A DNA stretch of 64,000 bases from Sphingobium nicotianae (GTDB lineage Bacteria > Pseudomonadota > Alphaproteobacteria > Sphingomonadales > Sphingomonadaceae), in contig NZ_JAHGAW010000009.1 of the NCBI RefSeq assembly GCF_018603885.1, positions 62,001 to 126,000 on the forward strand, in the 5' to 3' direction. The notes under the pieces were generated by a model, which saw only the letters and a list, made by a program, of their open reading frames with translations, did not search any database and was not told where the DNA came from. Numbering within the stretch: position 1 is the first letter of the stretch; every line of letters starts with the position of its first letter. Shown in pieces: positions 40,266-49,843 of the stretch. The translations under genes were made by a program, and so were the position numbers.

Positions 40266-41506
40266 GGCTGAGTTGCCGTTCTGCGGCCCCTCAGCAGGGT
40301 GCCCAACGATACACCATAGCTCGCGACCGGGATGGCAGCCATGGGGATGAGCAGTGCCACGACCGGATCGCGATAGCGCATGATGATGTAGGCGGCGGCG
40401 TGGACGATCCAGAAGCAGAGGATTATTGTCGCCATGATCAGCCGGTCCTCACCGCGGATCCGCCGCGAGAAGAAGGCGAGTGCACCAAGCCCGAGGATCA
40501 CAAAATATTGCGCCACCTCCACGATGCGGACGCTTGCGATCAGACGGGAGGCGGCGAAGTCCGCGGCGTCGGGCAGGTTCGGCTGCCAGAAATAGACCAG
40601 CTTGCGGGCGGCGAGTTGCGCTGCCTGCGCAGGATTTTCGCGAATCCAGGTAGCGGCCATGTCCTGCAGCATCTGCGCCGTGCCCGCTTCGCCGAGGCGG
40701 TGGCGCGTGGCCTCCCAGCCCTTGCCGGCCGGCGTGTCGCTGATGCTGATAAACCAGCCGGTCGCGGCGGGATTGTTGCCGAGATAAAGGTTGAAGCCGG
40801 GATTGCTGGACAGGATCGGGCGACCGACCATCTGGTCGGCGGCATAGAGCCACGGACCCAGCAGGAGAAGCGTGCCGGCGAGGAAGACGATGCCGGCGCG
40901 GATCACGCGCGCCGCGCCGCAGCCGCTGCGCAGCACCGCGATCAGGGCGATGCCGACAGCGAGATAGGTCATCAGCGAGGAGCCGCCGGTCAGGATTGAT
41001 GCGCCCCACAACAGGCCGGCGAGCAGCGCGGTGCCGGGCGCGGCGCGGTTGCGCGCCAGATCGATGGCGCAGAGAGCCAGCGCGAGCAACAACGGCGTGG
41101 AGAGATTCTCCTTGGCGAGCATGCTGGCATTCCAGATAGCCGGCAGCCAGACGGCAAAGGCCGCGGCCGCCAGCAGGCCCGCCGGATTGGACCCGGACAG
41201 CCGCACCGTCAGTCGATGGATAAGGCAGATCGTCGCCGCGCAGAGCAGCATGTTGACTGCGAAGGCGACGCGGAACGACGCGCCGGACAGCGCAAAGACA
41301 GGCGCCAGCAGCAGGGGGTAGCCCGCGCTGTAGAAGATATGCTGGTCGAAATGATCGAGCAGGATACCGTGCTCGGCAAGGTTGGTCGCCATCGTGAAAT
41401 AGCCGAGCGCGTCGCTCTCGATCGGCAATGCGAGCAGGGTCGCGGCCGCTACGCGCAAGGCAATGCCCGCTGCGATGATCGCGGCCAGCCAGGCATTGCT
41501 GGACAT
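40262..41506 (-). CDS. GT39-like (ArnT/PMT type) membrane glycosyltransferase
   Basis: A 414-residue polytopic membrane protein. The first loop has IESDALGYFTMATNLAEHG (residues 27-45), where the Glu/Asp pair is typical of GT-C glycosyltransferases of the GT39/PMT_2 group; about ten hydrophobic segments follow. GT-C enzymes use polyprenyl-phosphate sugars on the periplasmic side. ATG 41506 is taken as start; a GTG at 41536 is in frame. Its stop overlaps the tandem acyltransferase start, so the two likely modify the same exported glycan. Confidence 0.8.
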   Translation of the reverse strand: MSSNAWLAAIIAAGIALRVAAATLLALPIESDALGYFTMATNLAEHGILLDHFDQHIFYSAGYPLLLAPVFALSGASFRVAFAVNMLLCAATICLIHRLTVRLSGSNPAGLLAAAAFAVWLPAIWNASMLAKENLSTPLLLALALCAIDLARNRAAPGTALLAGLLWGASILTGGSSLMTYLAVGIALIAVLRSGCGAARVIRAGIVFLAGTLLLLGPWLYAADQMVGRPILSSNPGFNLYLGNNPAATGWFISISDTPAGKGWEATRHRLGEAGTAQMLQDMAATWIRENPAQAAQLAARKLVYFWQPNLPDAADFAASRLIASVRIVEVAQYFVILGLGALAFFSRRIRGEDRLIMATIILCFWIVHAAAYIIMRYRDPVVALLIPMAAIPVASYGVSLGTLLRGRRTATQP

Positions 41507-42112
41507 GGACAATCGTCTGGATGGGGCCGTTGCCACGACTTAGCCGGTGCGGCCGGACCGCGGGCAAGCGGTCCGTGCAAGGATCGGACGGGTGCCGGTG
41601 CCGAGCGGTGCGCGGACGAGCAAGCGGTACAAGGATCGAATCTCCCCCGAGGCGCCGGGAATCGGGCGCTTCGAAGGGCCGTTTAACACAGGCCGATTCG
41701 CGGAAAGACGGAGTTAACCACATTTTACAGGCCGCGCGCGCAGCTGTCCCCCGATGGGGCGGTCTGTGTCCTACACATCCCGTGTCATGGCATGATCATT
41801 CCCGCGCAGTCCGCCCGCTCTTTGATCTCGTAGAGCCATCCCCCGAAAATTCAGCTCTCCCTTCCGCCTCGCGCCAACTTTTGCCGAAACGCCATGCGCG
41901 ATATGTGTGAGCTTCGTGAAGTTCGGCGCGAAAAATGTCTGTTTTCAAGCATTCTACCGTCTTGCTTTTACAGACCGTCCCGCCTATATCCCGCTCACAT
42001 TCCTGACATCGTGAGGCGTTAGGGTCGGTTCCGAGAGGTTCCGGCGGCAAAACCGCATGCCTTTTGGCTGTATGAATTTTCGGCGGACATCGATCCGCCA
42101 GACGGAGACGCA
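41507..42112. other. 606-base gap before the rimP operon
   Basis: No gene is supported here. The left part is upstream of the minus-strand glycosyltransferase. The right part is the leader of the rimP-nusA-infB operon and is less GC-rich near 41870-41990. A GCGGC-AAAA-CCGC hairpin occurs in the leader near 42041-42055. A good sigma-70-like promoter is listed separately. Confidence 0.5.
41962..41990 (+). promoter_or_regulatory. sigma-70-type promoter of the rimP-nusA-infB operon
   Basis: TTGCTT at 41962-41967 and TATATC at 41985-41990 are separated by exactly 17 bases. Transcription would start about 41997, giving a leader of about 115 bases before rimP. It is the best promoter match in the gap. 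Confidence 0.55.
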
Positions 42113-42661
42113 ATGGCGGACATGGAGGTCCTCAACGCACTGGTCGACACCGAGGCGAAAGCGCTCGGCTTCGATCTCGTGCGCGTGGCCGTGTTCGGCA
42201 AGGGCGAGGAGCAGACGCTGCAGATCATGGCGGAGCGGCCGGATACGCGTCAGCTCACCATCGACGATTGCGCGGACCTGTCCCGCCGTGTGTCCGATCG
42301 CCTCGATGCGCTGGAAGAGGCAGGCAAGGATCCGATCGAGGGCGCCTATCGCCTCGAGGTCAGCTCGCCCGGCATCGACCGGCCGCTGACCCGCCTCAGG
42401 GACTTTGCCGACTGGGCGGGTCATGAAGCGCGTGTGAGCTTCGCCGAGCCGGTTGACGGACGCAAGCAGGTCAAGGCCGTGCTTGCCGGCGTGGACGGCG
42501 CGACCGTGCTGCTGGACGATCCCAAATCCGGCCGCATCGCCATCGATTTTTCAAACGTCGCGAGCGCCAAGCTCGTGCTGACGGACGCGCTCATTTCTGC
42601 TACGGTCCCACTCTCCACCGAGGGTGCGGACGACATCGTCACCCAGGAACAGGAAGACTAG
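42113..42661 (+). CDS. rimP: ribosome maturation factor RimP
   Basis: A 182-residue RimP. The N-terminal domain contains LGFDLVRVAVFGKGEEQTLQIMAERPD and DDCADLSRRVSDRLD; YRLEVSSPGIDRPLTRLRDF at about 82-101 is the family signature, and the SH3-like C-terminal domain follows. It helps assemble the 30S subunit. GGAG stands 5 bases before the ATG. It heads the rimP-nusA-ylxR-infB operon, with nusA 4 bases downstream. Confidence 0.93.
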   Translation: MADMEVLNALVDTEAKALGFDLVRVAVFGKGEEQTLQIMAERPDTRQLTIDDCADLSRRVSDRLDALEEAGKDPIEGAYRLEVSSPGIDRPLTRLRDFADWAGHEARVSFAEPVDGRKQVKAVLAGVDGATVLLDDPKSGRIAIDFSNVASAKLVLTDALISATVPLSTEGADDIVTQEQED

Positions 42662-42665
42662 ACTC

Positions 42666-44240
42666 ATGGCCAACGCCATTTCCGCCAACAAGGCCGAGCT
42701 GATCGCGATCGCCAATTCGGTCGCGTCCGAGAAGATGATCGACAAGGCGATCGTCATCGAGGCCATGGAAGACGCGATCCAGCGCTCAGCGCGGGCGCGT
42801 TATGGCGCGGAAAACGATATTCGCGCCAAGCTTGATCCCGAGACGGGCGATCTGCGCCTGTGGCGTGTCGTCGAGGTGGTCGAGACGGTCGAGGATTATT
42901 TCAAGCAGGTCGACCTCAAGGCCGGGCAAAAGCTGCAGAAGGACGCCGCGATCGGCGACTTCATTGTCGATCCGCTGCCGGCGATCGATCTGGGCCGCAT
43001 CGACGCGCAGAGCGCCAAGCAGGTGATCTTCCAGAAGGTCCGCGATGCCGAGCGTGAGCGCCAATATGAGGAGTTCAAGGACCGCGCCAGCGAGATCATC
43101 ACCGGCGTCGTCAAGTCGGTCGAGTTCGGCCATGTCGTCGTCAATCTCGGCCGCGCCGAGGGGGTGATCCGCCGCGACCAGCAGATCCCGCGCGAAGTCG
43201 TCCGCGTCGGCGATCGCGTCCGCGCGCTGATCCTCAACGTGCGCCGCGAGAATCGCGGGCCACAGATCTTCCTCAGCCGCGCGCACCCCGAATTCATGAA
43301 GAAGCTGTTCGCGCAGGAAGTACCCGAGATTTACGACGGCATCATCGAGATCAAGGCGGCCGCGCGTGATCCCGGCTCGCGCGCCAAGATCGGCGTGATC
43401 AGCCGCGACTCCAGCATCGATCCGGTCGGTGCCTGCGTCGGCATGAAGGGCAGCCGCGTGCAGGCCGTCGTGCAGGAGATGCAGGGCGAGAAGATCGACA
43501 TCATCCCCTGGAGCGAGGACACGGCGACCTTCGTCGTCAACGCCCTCCAGCCCGCCACCGTCAGCCGCGTCGTCATCGACGAGGATGAGGAGCGCATCGA
43601 GGTGGTGGTGCCGGACGATCAGCTCAGCCTCGCCATCGGCCGCCGCGGCCAGAATGTCCGCCTCGCCAGCCAGCTGACCGGCAAGGCGATCGACATCATG
43701 ACCGAGGCCGACGCCAGCGAGAAGCGCCAGCGCGAGTTCGTTCAGCGTTCCGAGATGTTCCAGAACGAGCTGGATGTTGACGAAACCCTCTCGCAGCTCC
43801 TCGTGGCCGAGGGTTTTACCGAGATGGAGGAAGTCGCCTACGTCAGCATCGACGAGCTGGCTTCGATCGAAGGCTTCGACGATGATCTGGCCGAAGAGCT
43901 GCAGAGCCGTGCCCGCGAGGCGCTGGAGCGCCGCGAGGCGGCTGCCCGCGAGGAGCGCCGCGCGCTCGGCGTGTCGGACGATCTCGCCACCATGCCGCAT
44001 CTGACCGAGGCGATGCTGGTCACGCTTGGCAAGGCGGGCATCAAGACGCTCGACGACCTTGCCGATCTCGCCACCGACGAGCTGGTGGCCAAGAAGCGCG
44101 TCGATCCGCGCCGCCGCCGCGACACGCCCGAGGACAAGGGCGGGATCCTGGCCGAATATGGTCTGGGCGAGGACGTCGGCAACGAGATCATCATGGCCGC
44201 GCGCGCGCACTGGTTCGCTGACGAAGAAAGCGAGGCCTGA
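42666..44240 (+). CDS. nusA: transcription termination/antitermination factor NusA
   Basis: A 524-residue NusA. After the RNA-polymerase-binding N-domain come S1 (ITGVVKSVEFGHVVVNLGRAEGVI, about 140-200), two KH domains (VGACVGMKGSRVQAV; LAIGRRGQNVRLASQL) and two C-terminal helical repeats (VDETLSQLLVAEGFTEMEEVAYVS and the MLVTLGKAGIKTLDDLADLA copy). It controls pausing, termination and antitermination. MANAISANKAELI at 42666 is chosen over an upstream in-frame GTG/ATG that lies in rimP. A tautomerase gene starts one base after its stop. Confidence 0.95.
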   Translation: MANAISANKAELIAIANSVASEKMIDKAIVIEAMEDAIQRSARARYGAENDIRAKLDPETGDLRLWRVVEVVETVEDYFKQVDLKAGQKLQKDAAIGDFIVDPLPAIDLGRIDAQSAKQVIFQKVRDAERERQYEEFKDRASEIITGVVKSVEFGHVVVNLGRAEGVIRRDQQIPREVVRVGDRVRALILNVRRENRGPQIFLSRAHPEFMKKLFAQEVPEIYDGIIEIKAAARDPGSRAKIGVISRDSSIDPVGACVGMKGSRVQAVVQEMQGEKIDIIPWSEDTATFVVNALQPATVSRVVIDEDEERIEVVVPDDQLSLAIGRRGQNVRLASQLTGKAIDIMTEADASEKRQREFVQRSEMFQNELDVDETLSQLLVAEGFTEMEEVAYVSIDELASIEGFDDDLAEELQSRAREALERREAAAREERRALGVSDDLATMPHLTEAMLVTLGKAGIKTLDDLADLATDELVAKKRVDPRRRRDTPEDKGGILAEYGLGEDVGNEIIMAARAHWFADEESEA

Positions 44241-44241
44241 G

Positions 44242-44478
44242 ATGCCCTACGTCAAGATCGAGGTCATTGAAGGCGTCACGCGTGAGCAGAAGGCGGGTCT
44301 CGTCGCCGACGTGACCCAGTCGCTGGTGACGCGCCTGGGCAAGAAGCCGGAAACGGTGTTCGTCGTCATCCATGAGGTGCCGGCGGAGAATTGGGGTGCG
44401 GGGGGCGGCCTCGTCGCCGACCGCATGGCGGCCGCACCGCCGAGGGAGGACGCCAATGTTGCGGTTCCCTCAGCATGA
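44242..44478 (+). CDS. 4-oxalocrotonate tautomerase-family protein
   Basis: A 78-residue tautomerase-superfamily protein. It begins MPYVKIEVIEGVTREQKAGL, so removal of Met exposes the catalytic Pro1; the second family segment is PETVFVVIHEVPAENWGAGG, as in 4-OT. It may catalyse keto-enol or dehalogenation chemistry. It is about 15 residues longer than canonical 4-OT. It is inserted between nusA and ylxR, one base after the nusA stop, which is not part of the usual operon order. Confidence 0.88.
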   Translation: MPYVKIEVIEGVTREQKAGLVADVTQSLVTRLGKKPETVFVVIHEVPAENWGAGGGLVADRMAAAPPREDANVAVPSA

Positions 44479-44535
44479 GAGGCTAGGGCTTCCACCGACT
44501 GAAGGCCGGTCACTCCGGGCTGCGGAGGTGCGCGC

Positions 44536-45195
44536 ATGAGCGAGCGCCGCTGCATCCTCTCGGGCGATCGGGCTGACCCTGCGGGGCTGATCCGTCTGGC
44601 GATCTCGCCGGATGGCGATGTGCTGCCGGACGTGCGGGCCCGTGCGCCGGGCCGTGGCGCCTGGATCGGCGTGGGGCGAGCCGAACTCGAGCAGGCCATG
44701 GCCAAGGGCAAGTTCCGCGGCGCGCTGGCCCGTGCATTCAAGGGCGAGCCCATCACGGTCGCGGATGATCTGCCCGAGCGAATCGAAAGCGCGCTTCAGG
44801 CCGATCTCCTCGCCCGTCTCGGTCTAGAGGCCAAGGCATCGAACATTCTCACCGGCTTCGAGAAAATCGATGTCGCGGCGCGGCGCGGGCAGGTCCGCCT
44901 GCTTCTCCACGCACGCGATGCCGGAACGGACGGGGTGCGCAAGCTCGATCAGGCGTGGCGTGTCGGCGAGGAGCGCGAAGGCGAGACTTTCGGCGGGCAA
45001 AGCTTGCCGGTGGACCGCGAGACCCTATCTATGGCATTGGGGCGGAATAATGTCGTTCATATCGCGGTGACGAACGCTGCGGCTGCCGGCCGGATTTCCG
45101 GCCTGCTCGGCCGCTGGCAAAGCTATCTGGGATGCGCTAACGCGGCGCCGGACTCCGGTTCGGCAGACCGCGCGCCTTTGGGTGATGATCCTTAG
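44536..45195 (+). CDS. ylxR: YlxR-type RNA-binding protein with C-terminal L7Ae-like part
   Basis: A 219-residue protein. The N-terminal half is the DUF448/YlxR domain (RRCILSGDRADPAGLIRLA, GRGAWIGVGRAELEQAMAKGKF). The C-terminal half (about 85-195) resembles ribosomal L7Ae: LGLEAKASNILTGFEKI, VRLLLHARDAGTDGVRKL and LSMALGRNNVVHIAV. This fused form is common in alphaproteobacteria between nusA and infB. It probably binds RNA or RNase P. The final 25 residues are low in conservation. Confidence 0.88.
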   Translation: MSERRCILSGDRADPAGLIRLAISPDGDVLPDVRARAPGRGAWIGVGRAELEQAMAKGKFRGALARAFKGEPITVADDLPERIESALQADLLARLGLEAKASNILTGFEKIDVAARRGQVRLLLHARDAGTDGVRKLDQAWRVGEEREGETFGGQSLPVDRETLSMALGRNNVVHIAVTNAAAAGRISGLLGRWQSYLGCANAAPDSGSADRAPLGDDP

Positions 45196-45272
45196 AGGGC
45201 GCGACGGGACGAACGAGGGCCAGCGCCGTGACGCTGGCCGCATGGAATTTATTGAAGGGTATAAGTGCGTCG

Positions 45273-47816
45273 ATGAGTGACAACACAGAAGAAAAGCCGA
45301 CCTTGGGCCGCAAGCCGCTTGGCCTCAAGCGGACGGTCGAGGCTGGCCAGGTGCAGCAGAGCTTCAGCCATGGCCGGAAGAACACGGTCGTGGTCGAGGT
45401 CAAGCGCCGTCGCATCCTCGGCAAGCCGGGCGAGGAAGCCCCGCGTGCGGCCGAGCCGGTCGCAGCGCCGCCCCCGCCCGTGCAGCAGACGCCACCGCCG
45501 CGTCCCGTAACGCAGGCGCCGCAGCCGCGCGTTTCGGCCAATGACAGCTTGATGTCGCGTCAGGAATTGCAGGCCAAGCTGCTGCGCGAGGCTGAGGAAG
45601 CACGCATGACCGCGCTCGAGGAAGCGCGCCGGCGTGAGGAAGCCAACAAGCTTGCCGCGAGCGAGGAAGAGAAGCGCCGCGCCGAGGAAAATCGCCGGGC
45701 GGAAGAAGAAGCCGAGCGCTTGCGCCAGAGTCAGCCCGAGCAGCCGGTGGCCGAAGCGCCCGCCGCTGCAACCGACGCCGAGCCCGCGGCTGCGGCCGAG
45801 CCGGCGCGCGAGACCAGCGACGGCACCCCCGCGCCGCGCCGGTTCACGCCGCTGCCGCAGGTCAAGCGGCCCGAACCGAAGGTCGAGCGCCCCAAGCGTG
45901 CGCCCGGCGGCGTCGACGATCGCCGCCAGTCCGGCAAGCTCACGGTCAACCGCGCGCTCGCGGACGATGACAGCGCCCGCGCGCGCAGCCTCGCCGCGCT
46001 GCGCCGCGCTCGCGAGAAGGAACAGCGTCGCACCCATGGCGGCCCGCAGCAGGCGCGCGAGAAGCAGTCGCGCGACGTGGTTGTGCCCGAGGGCATCACT
46101 GTCGGCGAGCTTGCCAACCGTATGGCCGAGAAGGGTGCCGACCTCGTCAAGGCGCTCTTCAAGATGGGTACGCCGGTGACGATCAACGACGTGATCGACC
46201 AGGATACCGCCGAGCTGCTGGTCGAGGAATTCGGCCACCGCATCCAGCGCGTCTCCGAGTCCGACGTTGAGATCGACACAACCGCCGACGTCGATGCCGA
46301 GGACACGCTGAAGCCGCGGCCGCCCGTGGTTACGATCATGGGCCATGTCGACCATGGCAAGACCAGCCTGCTCGATGCGTTGCGCGGCACCGATGTCGTC
46401 GCGGGCGAATCCGGCGGCATCACCCAGCATATCGGCGCCTATCAGGTGAAGACCAAGGGCGGTGATGTGATCACTTTCCTCGACACGCCGGGTCACGAGG
46501 CTTTCTCGGAAATGCGGGCGCGGGGCGCCAACGTGACCGACATCGTCGTGCTGGTGGTGGCGGCCGATGACGGTCTAATGCCGCAGACTATCGAAGCGAT
46601 CAATCACACCAAGGCGGCTGGCGTTCCGATGATCGTCGCGATCAACAAGGTGGACAAGCCGGAAGCCAATCCGCAGCGCATCCGCGAGCGCCTGCTCGAA
46701 CATGAGGTCGTGGTCGAGGATATGGGCGGCGACACGCAGGACGTGGAGGTCTCGGCGCTCAAGAAGACGGGCCTCGACGATCTGATCGACAAGATCCTGC
46801 TGCAGGCGGAACTCCTCGAGCTCAGGGCCAATCCCGATCGCGATGCCGAGGGCACCGTCATCGAGGCGCAGCTCGACAAGGGCCGTGGCGCCGTCGCGAC
46901 GATCCTCGTGCGCCGCGGCACGCTCAAGGTCGGCGACATCTTCGTCGTCGGCGAGCAGAGCGGCAAGGTCCGCGCGATGGTCAACGACAAGGGCCAGAAT
47001 GTGAAGACCGCCGGTCCCTCGACGCCTGTCGAGGTGCTTGGTCTTTCCGGCGTGCCGATGGCGGGCGATCCGCTCAGCGTCGTGGAGAACGAGGCCCGCG
47101 CCCGCGAGGTCGCGACCTATCGTCACGAGCTGGCGACGCGCAAGCGCACCACCTCGGCGCCGACCAGCTTCGAGCACCTCTTCTCCGCGCTCAACACCCA
47201 GCAGATCGAATATCCGATCGTGGTGAAAGCGGACGTGCAGGGCTCGGTCGAGGCGATCGTGGGGGCGCTCAACCGCGCCTCGACGGACGAGATCAAGGTC
47301 CGCGTGCTGCAATCCGGCGTCGGCGCGATCACCGAGAGCGACGTGACGCTGGCGGCCGCCAGCCGGGCGCCGCTGATCGGCTTCAACGTCCGCCCCAATC
47401 CCAAGGCCCGCGCCCTGGCGACGCGCGACAAGGTGTCGCTGCGTTACTATGACGTGATCTACAACCTCATCGAGGAAGTGAAGAACGAGATGTCCGGTCA
47501 GCTCGCGCCCGAGCGGATCGAGACGATCATCGGTCAGGCCGAGGTGCTGCAGGTCTTCCCGGCTGGCAAGAAGGACAAAGCCGCCGGTCTGCTCGTCATT
47601 GACGGCGTCATCCGCAAGGGCGTCAATGCACGCCTCACGCGCGACAACGTTATCGTCTCCAGCACGATCATCGCCTCGCTGCGCCGGTTCAAGGACGACG
47701 TGTCGGAAGTGCGCGCGGGCACCGAGTGCGGTGCCGTTCTGGAGAACACGAACGACATCAAGGTCGGTGACACGCTTGAGCTCTTCGAGGTCGAGGAGCG
47801 GGCACGGACGCTCTGA
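45273..47816 (+). CDS. infB: translation initiation factor IF-2
   Basis: An 847-residue IF-2. [20 protein letters not shown] opens a long charged, Ala/Glu/Arg-rich N-terminal region (to about 265), followed by the IF2_N motif [23 protein letters not shown] and the GTPase domain with G1 [11 protein letters not shown]3 DTPGHEAF and G4 NKVDK; domains II-IV complete it. It brings fMet-tRNA to the 30S subunit. ATG 45273 is the family start; a GTG at 45228 in frame is unlikely. Its TGA overlaps the next gene's ATG. Confidence 0.95.
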   Translation: MSDNTEEKPTLGRKPLGLKRTVEAGQVQQSFSHGRKNTVVVEVKRRRILGKPGEEAPRAAEPVAAPPPPVQQTPPPRPVTQAPQPRVSANDSLMSRQELQAKLLREAEEARMTALEEARRREEANKLAASEEEKRRAEENRRAEEEAERLRQSQPEQPVAEAPAAATDAEPAAAAEPARETSDGTPAPRRFTPLPQVKRPEPKVERPKRAPGGVDDRRQSGKLTVNRALADDDSARARSLAALRRAREKEQRRTHGGPQQAREKQSRDVVVPEGITVGELANRMAEKGADLVKALFKMGTPVTINDVIDQDTAELLVEEFGHRIQRVSESDVEIDTTADVDAEDTLKPRPPVVTIMGHVDHGKTSLLDALRGTDVVAGESGGITQHIGAYQVKTKGGDVITFLDTPGHEAFSEMRARGANVTDIVVLVVAADDGLMPQTIEAINHTKAAGVPMIVAINKVDKPEANPQRIRERLLEHEVVVEDMGGDTQDVEVSALKKTGLDDLIDKILLQAELLELRANPDRDAEGTVIEAQLDKGRGAVATILVRRGTLKVGDIFVVGEQSGKVRAMVNDKGQNVKTAGPSTPVEVLGLSGVPMAGDPLSVVENEARAREVATYRHELATRKRTTSAPTSFEHLFSALNTQQIEYPIVVKADVQGSVEAIVGALNRASTDEIKVRVLQSGVGAITESDVTLAAASRAPLIGFNVRPNPKARALATRDKVSLRYYDVIYNLIEEVKNEMSGQLAPERIETIIGQAEVLQVFPAGKKDKAAGLLVIDGVIRKGVNARLTRDNVIVSSTIIASLRRFKDDVSEVRAGTECGAVLENTNDIKVGDTLELFEVEERARTL

Positions 47817-48358
47817 TGCCCCGCTACGTTGCGCTTCTTTCGAGCGTCAACGTCGGCAGCAATCAGGTGAAGATGGCCGATCTCAAGGCTGCGCTGGAAA
47901 AGTGCGGCCTTGAGAATGTCTCGACCGTGACGGCGAGCGGCAATGCGCTGTTCGATCATGCCAAGGCAGCCGATGCGCCATTGGCCAAGCTGATCGGCGA
48001 ATGCGTGAAGGACAATTTTGGCTTCCGGACGTTCGCGGCGGTACGCTCGGCGACGGAGCTGAAGGCGGCGATCGCGGAAAACCCGTTCCGTGGCGGCAGC
48101 GAGGATAAGTTCGTGCATATCCACTTTCTCGAGAAACCGCTGACCGACGCTGGCTTCAAGGCGCTGGAAAGGGCGCATGAGGGCAAGGGTGCCGAGAAAT
48201 TCGCGCCCGGCAGTGCCCATGTCCATATCGATTATGTCGACGGCGTCGGCCGCTCCAAGGTGACAGCGCCTTTCCTGGAGAAGCATCTGGGCTGCATGGG
48301 CACGGCGCGCAACTTGCGCTCACTGGAGCGTATCATAGAGGCAATGGAGACGCGGTGA
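47816..48358 (+). CDS. DUF1697 family protein
   Basis: A 180-residue protein of the DUF1697 family (ferredoxin-like fold repeated twice): [46 protein letters not shown] is the standard N-terminus, though the usual LRGINVGG is altered to [35 protein letters not shown] is the C-terminal signature. Function is unknown. Start and stop each overlap neighbours by one to three bases (TGATG with infB, TGATG with rbfA), so it is translationally coupled inside the infB-rbfA operon. Confidence 0.88.
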   Translation: MPRYVALLSSVNVGSNQVKMADLKAALEKCGLENVSTVTASGNALFDHAKAADAPLAKLIGECVKDNFGFRTFAAVRSATELKAAIAENPFRGGSEDKFVHIHFLEKPLTDAGFKALERAHEGKGAEKFAPGSAHVHIDYVDGVGRSKVTAPFLEKHLGCMGTARNLRSLERIIEAMETR

Positions 48359-48756
48359 TGGCCAAGCAGTCAGGGTCGGGTGAGCCCTCCGTCCGCCTGC
48401 TGCGGGTCGGCGAGCAGGTGCGGCATGTGCTGGCGGACATCCTCCAGCGCGGTGACGTGCATGACGATGTTCTGGCGAAGCATTTGGTCAGCGTCACGGA
48501 AGTGCGCATGTCGCCAGATCTGCGGCACGCTACGGTGTTCGTGAAGCCGCTGCTCGGCAAGGACGAGGAGGAGGTGCTGAAAGCCTTGCGTACCAACACC
48601 GCCTATCTGCAGCGCGAGGTGGCCAAGCACATCAAGATGAAGTTCGCCGCCAAGCTCAAGTTCCTCGGCGACGAAAGCTTCGAGGAAGGCAGCCATATCG
48701 ACGCCATCCTGCGCTCGCCGACAGTGGCGCGCGATCTGGGCGATGGGGAGCAATAA
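48358..48756 (+). CDS. rbfA: 30S ribosome-binding factor RbfA
   Basis: A 132-residue RbfA with the single KH-like domain: [48 protein letters not shown], and the GSHIDAIL end. It binds 16S rRNA helix 1 during cold adaptation and 30S maturation. The ATG at 48358 overlaps the preceding stop; GTG 48355 is an alternative. It ends the rimP-infB operon as usual; tdk follows 9 bases later. Confidence 0.93.
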   Translation: MAKQSGSGEPSVRLLRVGEQVRHVLADILQRGDVHDDVLAKHLVSVTEVRMSPDLRHATVFVKPLLGKDEEEVLKALRTNTAYLQREVAKHIKMKFAAKLKFLGDESFEEGSHIDAILRSPTVARDLGDGEQ

Positions 48757-48765
48757 AAGCAGCCC

Positions 48766-49344
48766 ATGGCCAAGCTCTATTTCTATTATGCCTCGATGAA
48801 CGCCGGCAAATCGACCACGCTGCTGCAGGCGGATTTCAACTATCGCGAGCGCGGCATGGCGACGATGCTGTGGACGGCGGAAGTCGACGACCGCGGCCGG
48901 CCGGGCTGGATCAGCTCGCGCATCGGCCTGGCCGAGCCGGCGCGCATGTTCGGGGAGGGGACCGATCTTTTCGCGAGCATCGCCGCGCGGGTCGACGAGG
49001 GGCCGCTCGCCTGCGTGATGATCGACGAGGCGCAGTTCCTGAGGCGGGACCAGGTCTGGGATCTGGCGCGGGTTTGCGACGAGCTCGGCGTGCCGGTCAT
49101 CTGCTATGGCCTGCGCACCGATTTCCAGGGCGCCCTGTTCGAGGGATCGGCGGCGCTGCTGGGGATTGCCGACATGCTGGTCGAACTCAAGGCGATCTGC
49201 GAATGCGGCGCCAAGGCGACGATGAACCTGCGCATCGACGAGAGCGGTCAGGCCGTCAGCCAGGGCGCACAGACGGCGATCGGCGGCAACGAGCGCTATA
49301 TTGCGCTTTGCCGCCGCCATTTCATGGCGCGCATCCGCGGCTGA
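48766..49344 (+). CDS. tdk: thymidine kinase (type II)
   Basis: A 192-residue type II thymidine kinase. The P-loop is YASMNAGKSTTLLQ (about 8-21), the catalytic Glu lies in MIDEAQFL and the lasso/substrate loop in GLRTDFQGALFEGSAALL. The zinc site appears as CECGA plus CRRH near the C-terminus. It salvages thymidine to dTMP. It lies 9 bases downstream of rbfA and may be read from that operon. Confidence 0.93.
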   Translation: MAKLYFYYASMNAGKSTTLLQADFNYRERGMATMLWTAEVDDRGRPGWISSRIGLAEPARMFGEGTDLFASIAARVDEGPLACVMIDEAQFLRRDQVWDLARVCDELGVPVICYGLRTDFQGALFEGSAALLGIADMLVELKAICECGAKATMNLRIDESGQAVSQGAQTAIGGNERYIALCRRHFMARIRG

Positions 49345-49441
49345 CGCTGGTCCGAACCGGCGGTTCATGGGCGCTTCAGTTGGCGTGTGCTAGATCGAGC
49401 CGCAGTGAAGAGTCGCGCCCATGAATGACAGGAGGCTTCAG

Positions 49442-49837
49442 ATGAGCCAGTTTCAGCAATTCACCATCGCTTCGGCCATGGCAGCGCTCGCCTTCACCAT
49501 GTCGGGCGGCGTCCAGGCCGCCGAGCAGGCCGTGAAGGCCGAGGAATCGGCGCAGGCGGATGCCTCTATCCCGTTCGTCAATCATGGCGGCGTGCGCGAC
49601 TGGCAGGCCGCGGGCGACAACAAGGTCTATATCCAGGCCAGCAGCGGCAAATGGTATCTCGCGACGCTGGCGACGCCCTCGCCGGATCTCGCCTTTGCGA
49701 CCGCCATCGGCTTCGAGACCAAGGGCATCGATCGGCTCGACCGGTTCGGATCGATCGTGGTTGCCGGACAGCGCTATCCGCTTGCCTCGCTGGTCGAGAG
49801 CACGGCGCCGCCGCCCAAGCCCAAGAAGCAGGGCTGA
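49442..49837 (+). CDS. secreted DUF6491-like protein
   Basis: A 131-residue protein with a signal peptide (MSQFQQFTIASAMAALAFTMSGGVQA) and a mature part containing IPFVNHGGVRDWQAAGDNKVYIQASSGKWYLATL, the pattern of DUF6491 proteins common in sphingomonads, ending in a Pro/Lys-rich tail. The function is unknown; it should be periplasmic. AGGAGG (49430-49435) stands 6 bases before ATG 49442, which decides the start over ATG 49421. It is tail to tail with a GNAT gene, 6 bases apart. Confidence 0.8.
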   Translation: MSQFQQFTIASAMAALAFTMSGGVQAAEQAVKAEESAQADASIPFVNHGGVRDWQAAGDNKVYIQASSGKWYLATLATPSPDLAFATAIGFETKGIDRLDRFGSIVVAGQRYPLASLVESTAPPPKPKKQG

Positions 49838-49843
49838 GGACGC

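Noticed and set aside
38070-40271. 733-residue open frame on the plus strand opposite the acyltransferase gene
   Set aside because: It is a GC-rich antisense shadow: composition rich in Gln, Arg, Asp and His with no family motif, while the opposite strand has clear duplicated acyltransferase domains.
41799-41812. CATTCCCGCGCAG near 41.8 kb as another repeat copy
   Set aside because: Only a half-site; the second arm of the palindrome is missing.
42786-44210. 474-residue open frame opposite nusA
   Set aside because: Antisense shadow made of Leu/Asp/His-rich sequence; NusA domains are unambiguous on the plus strand.
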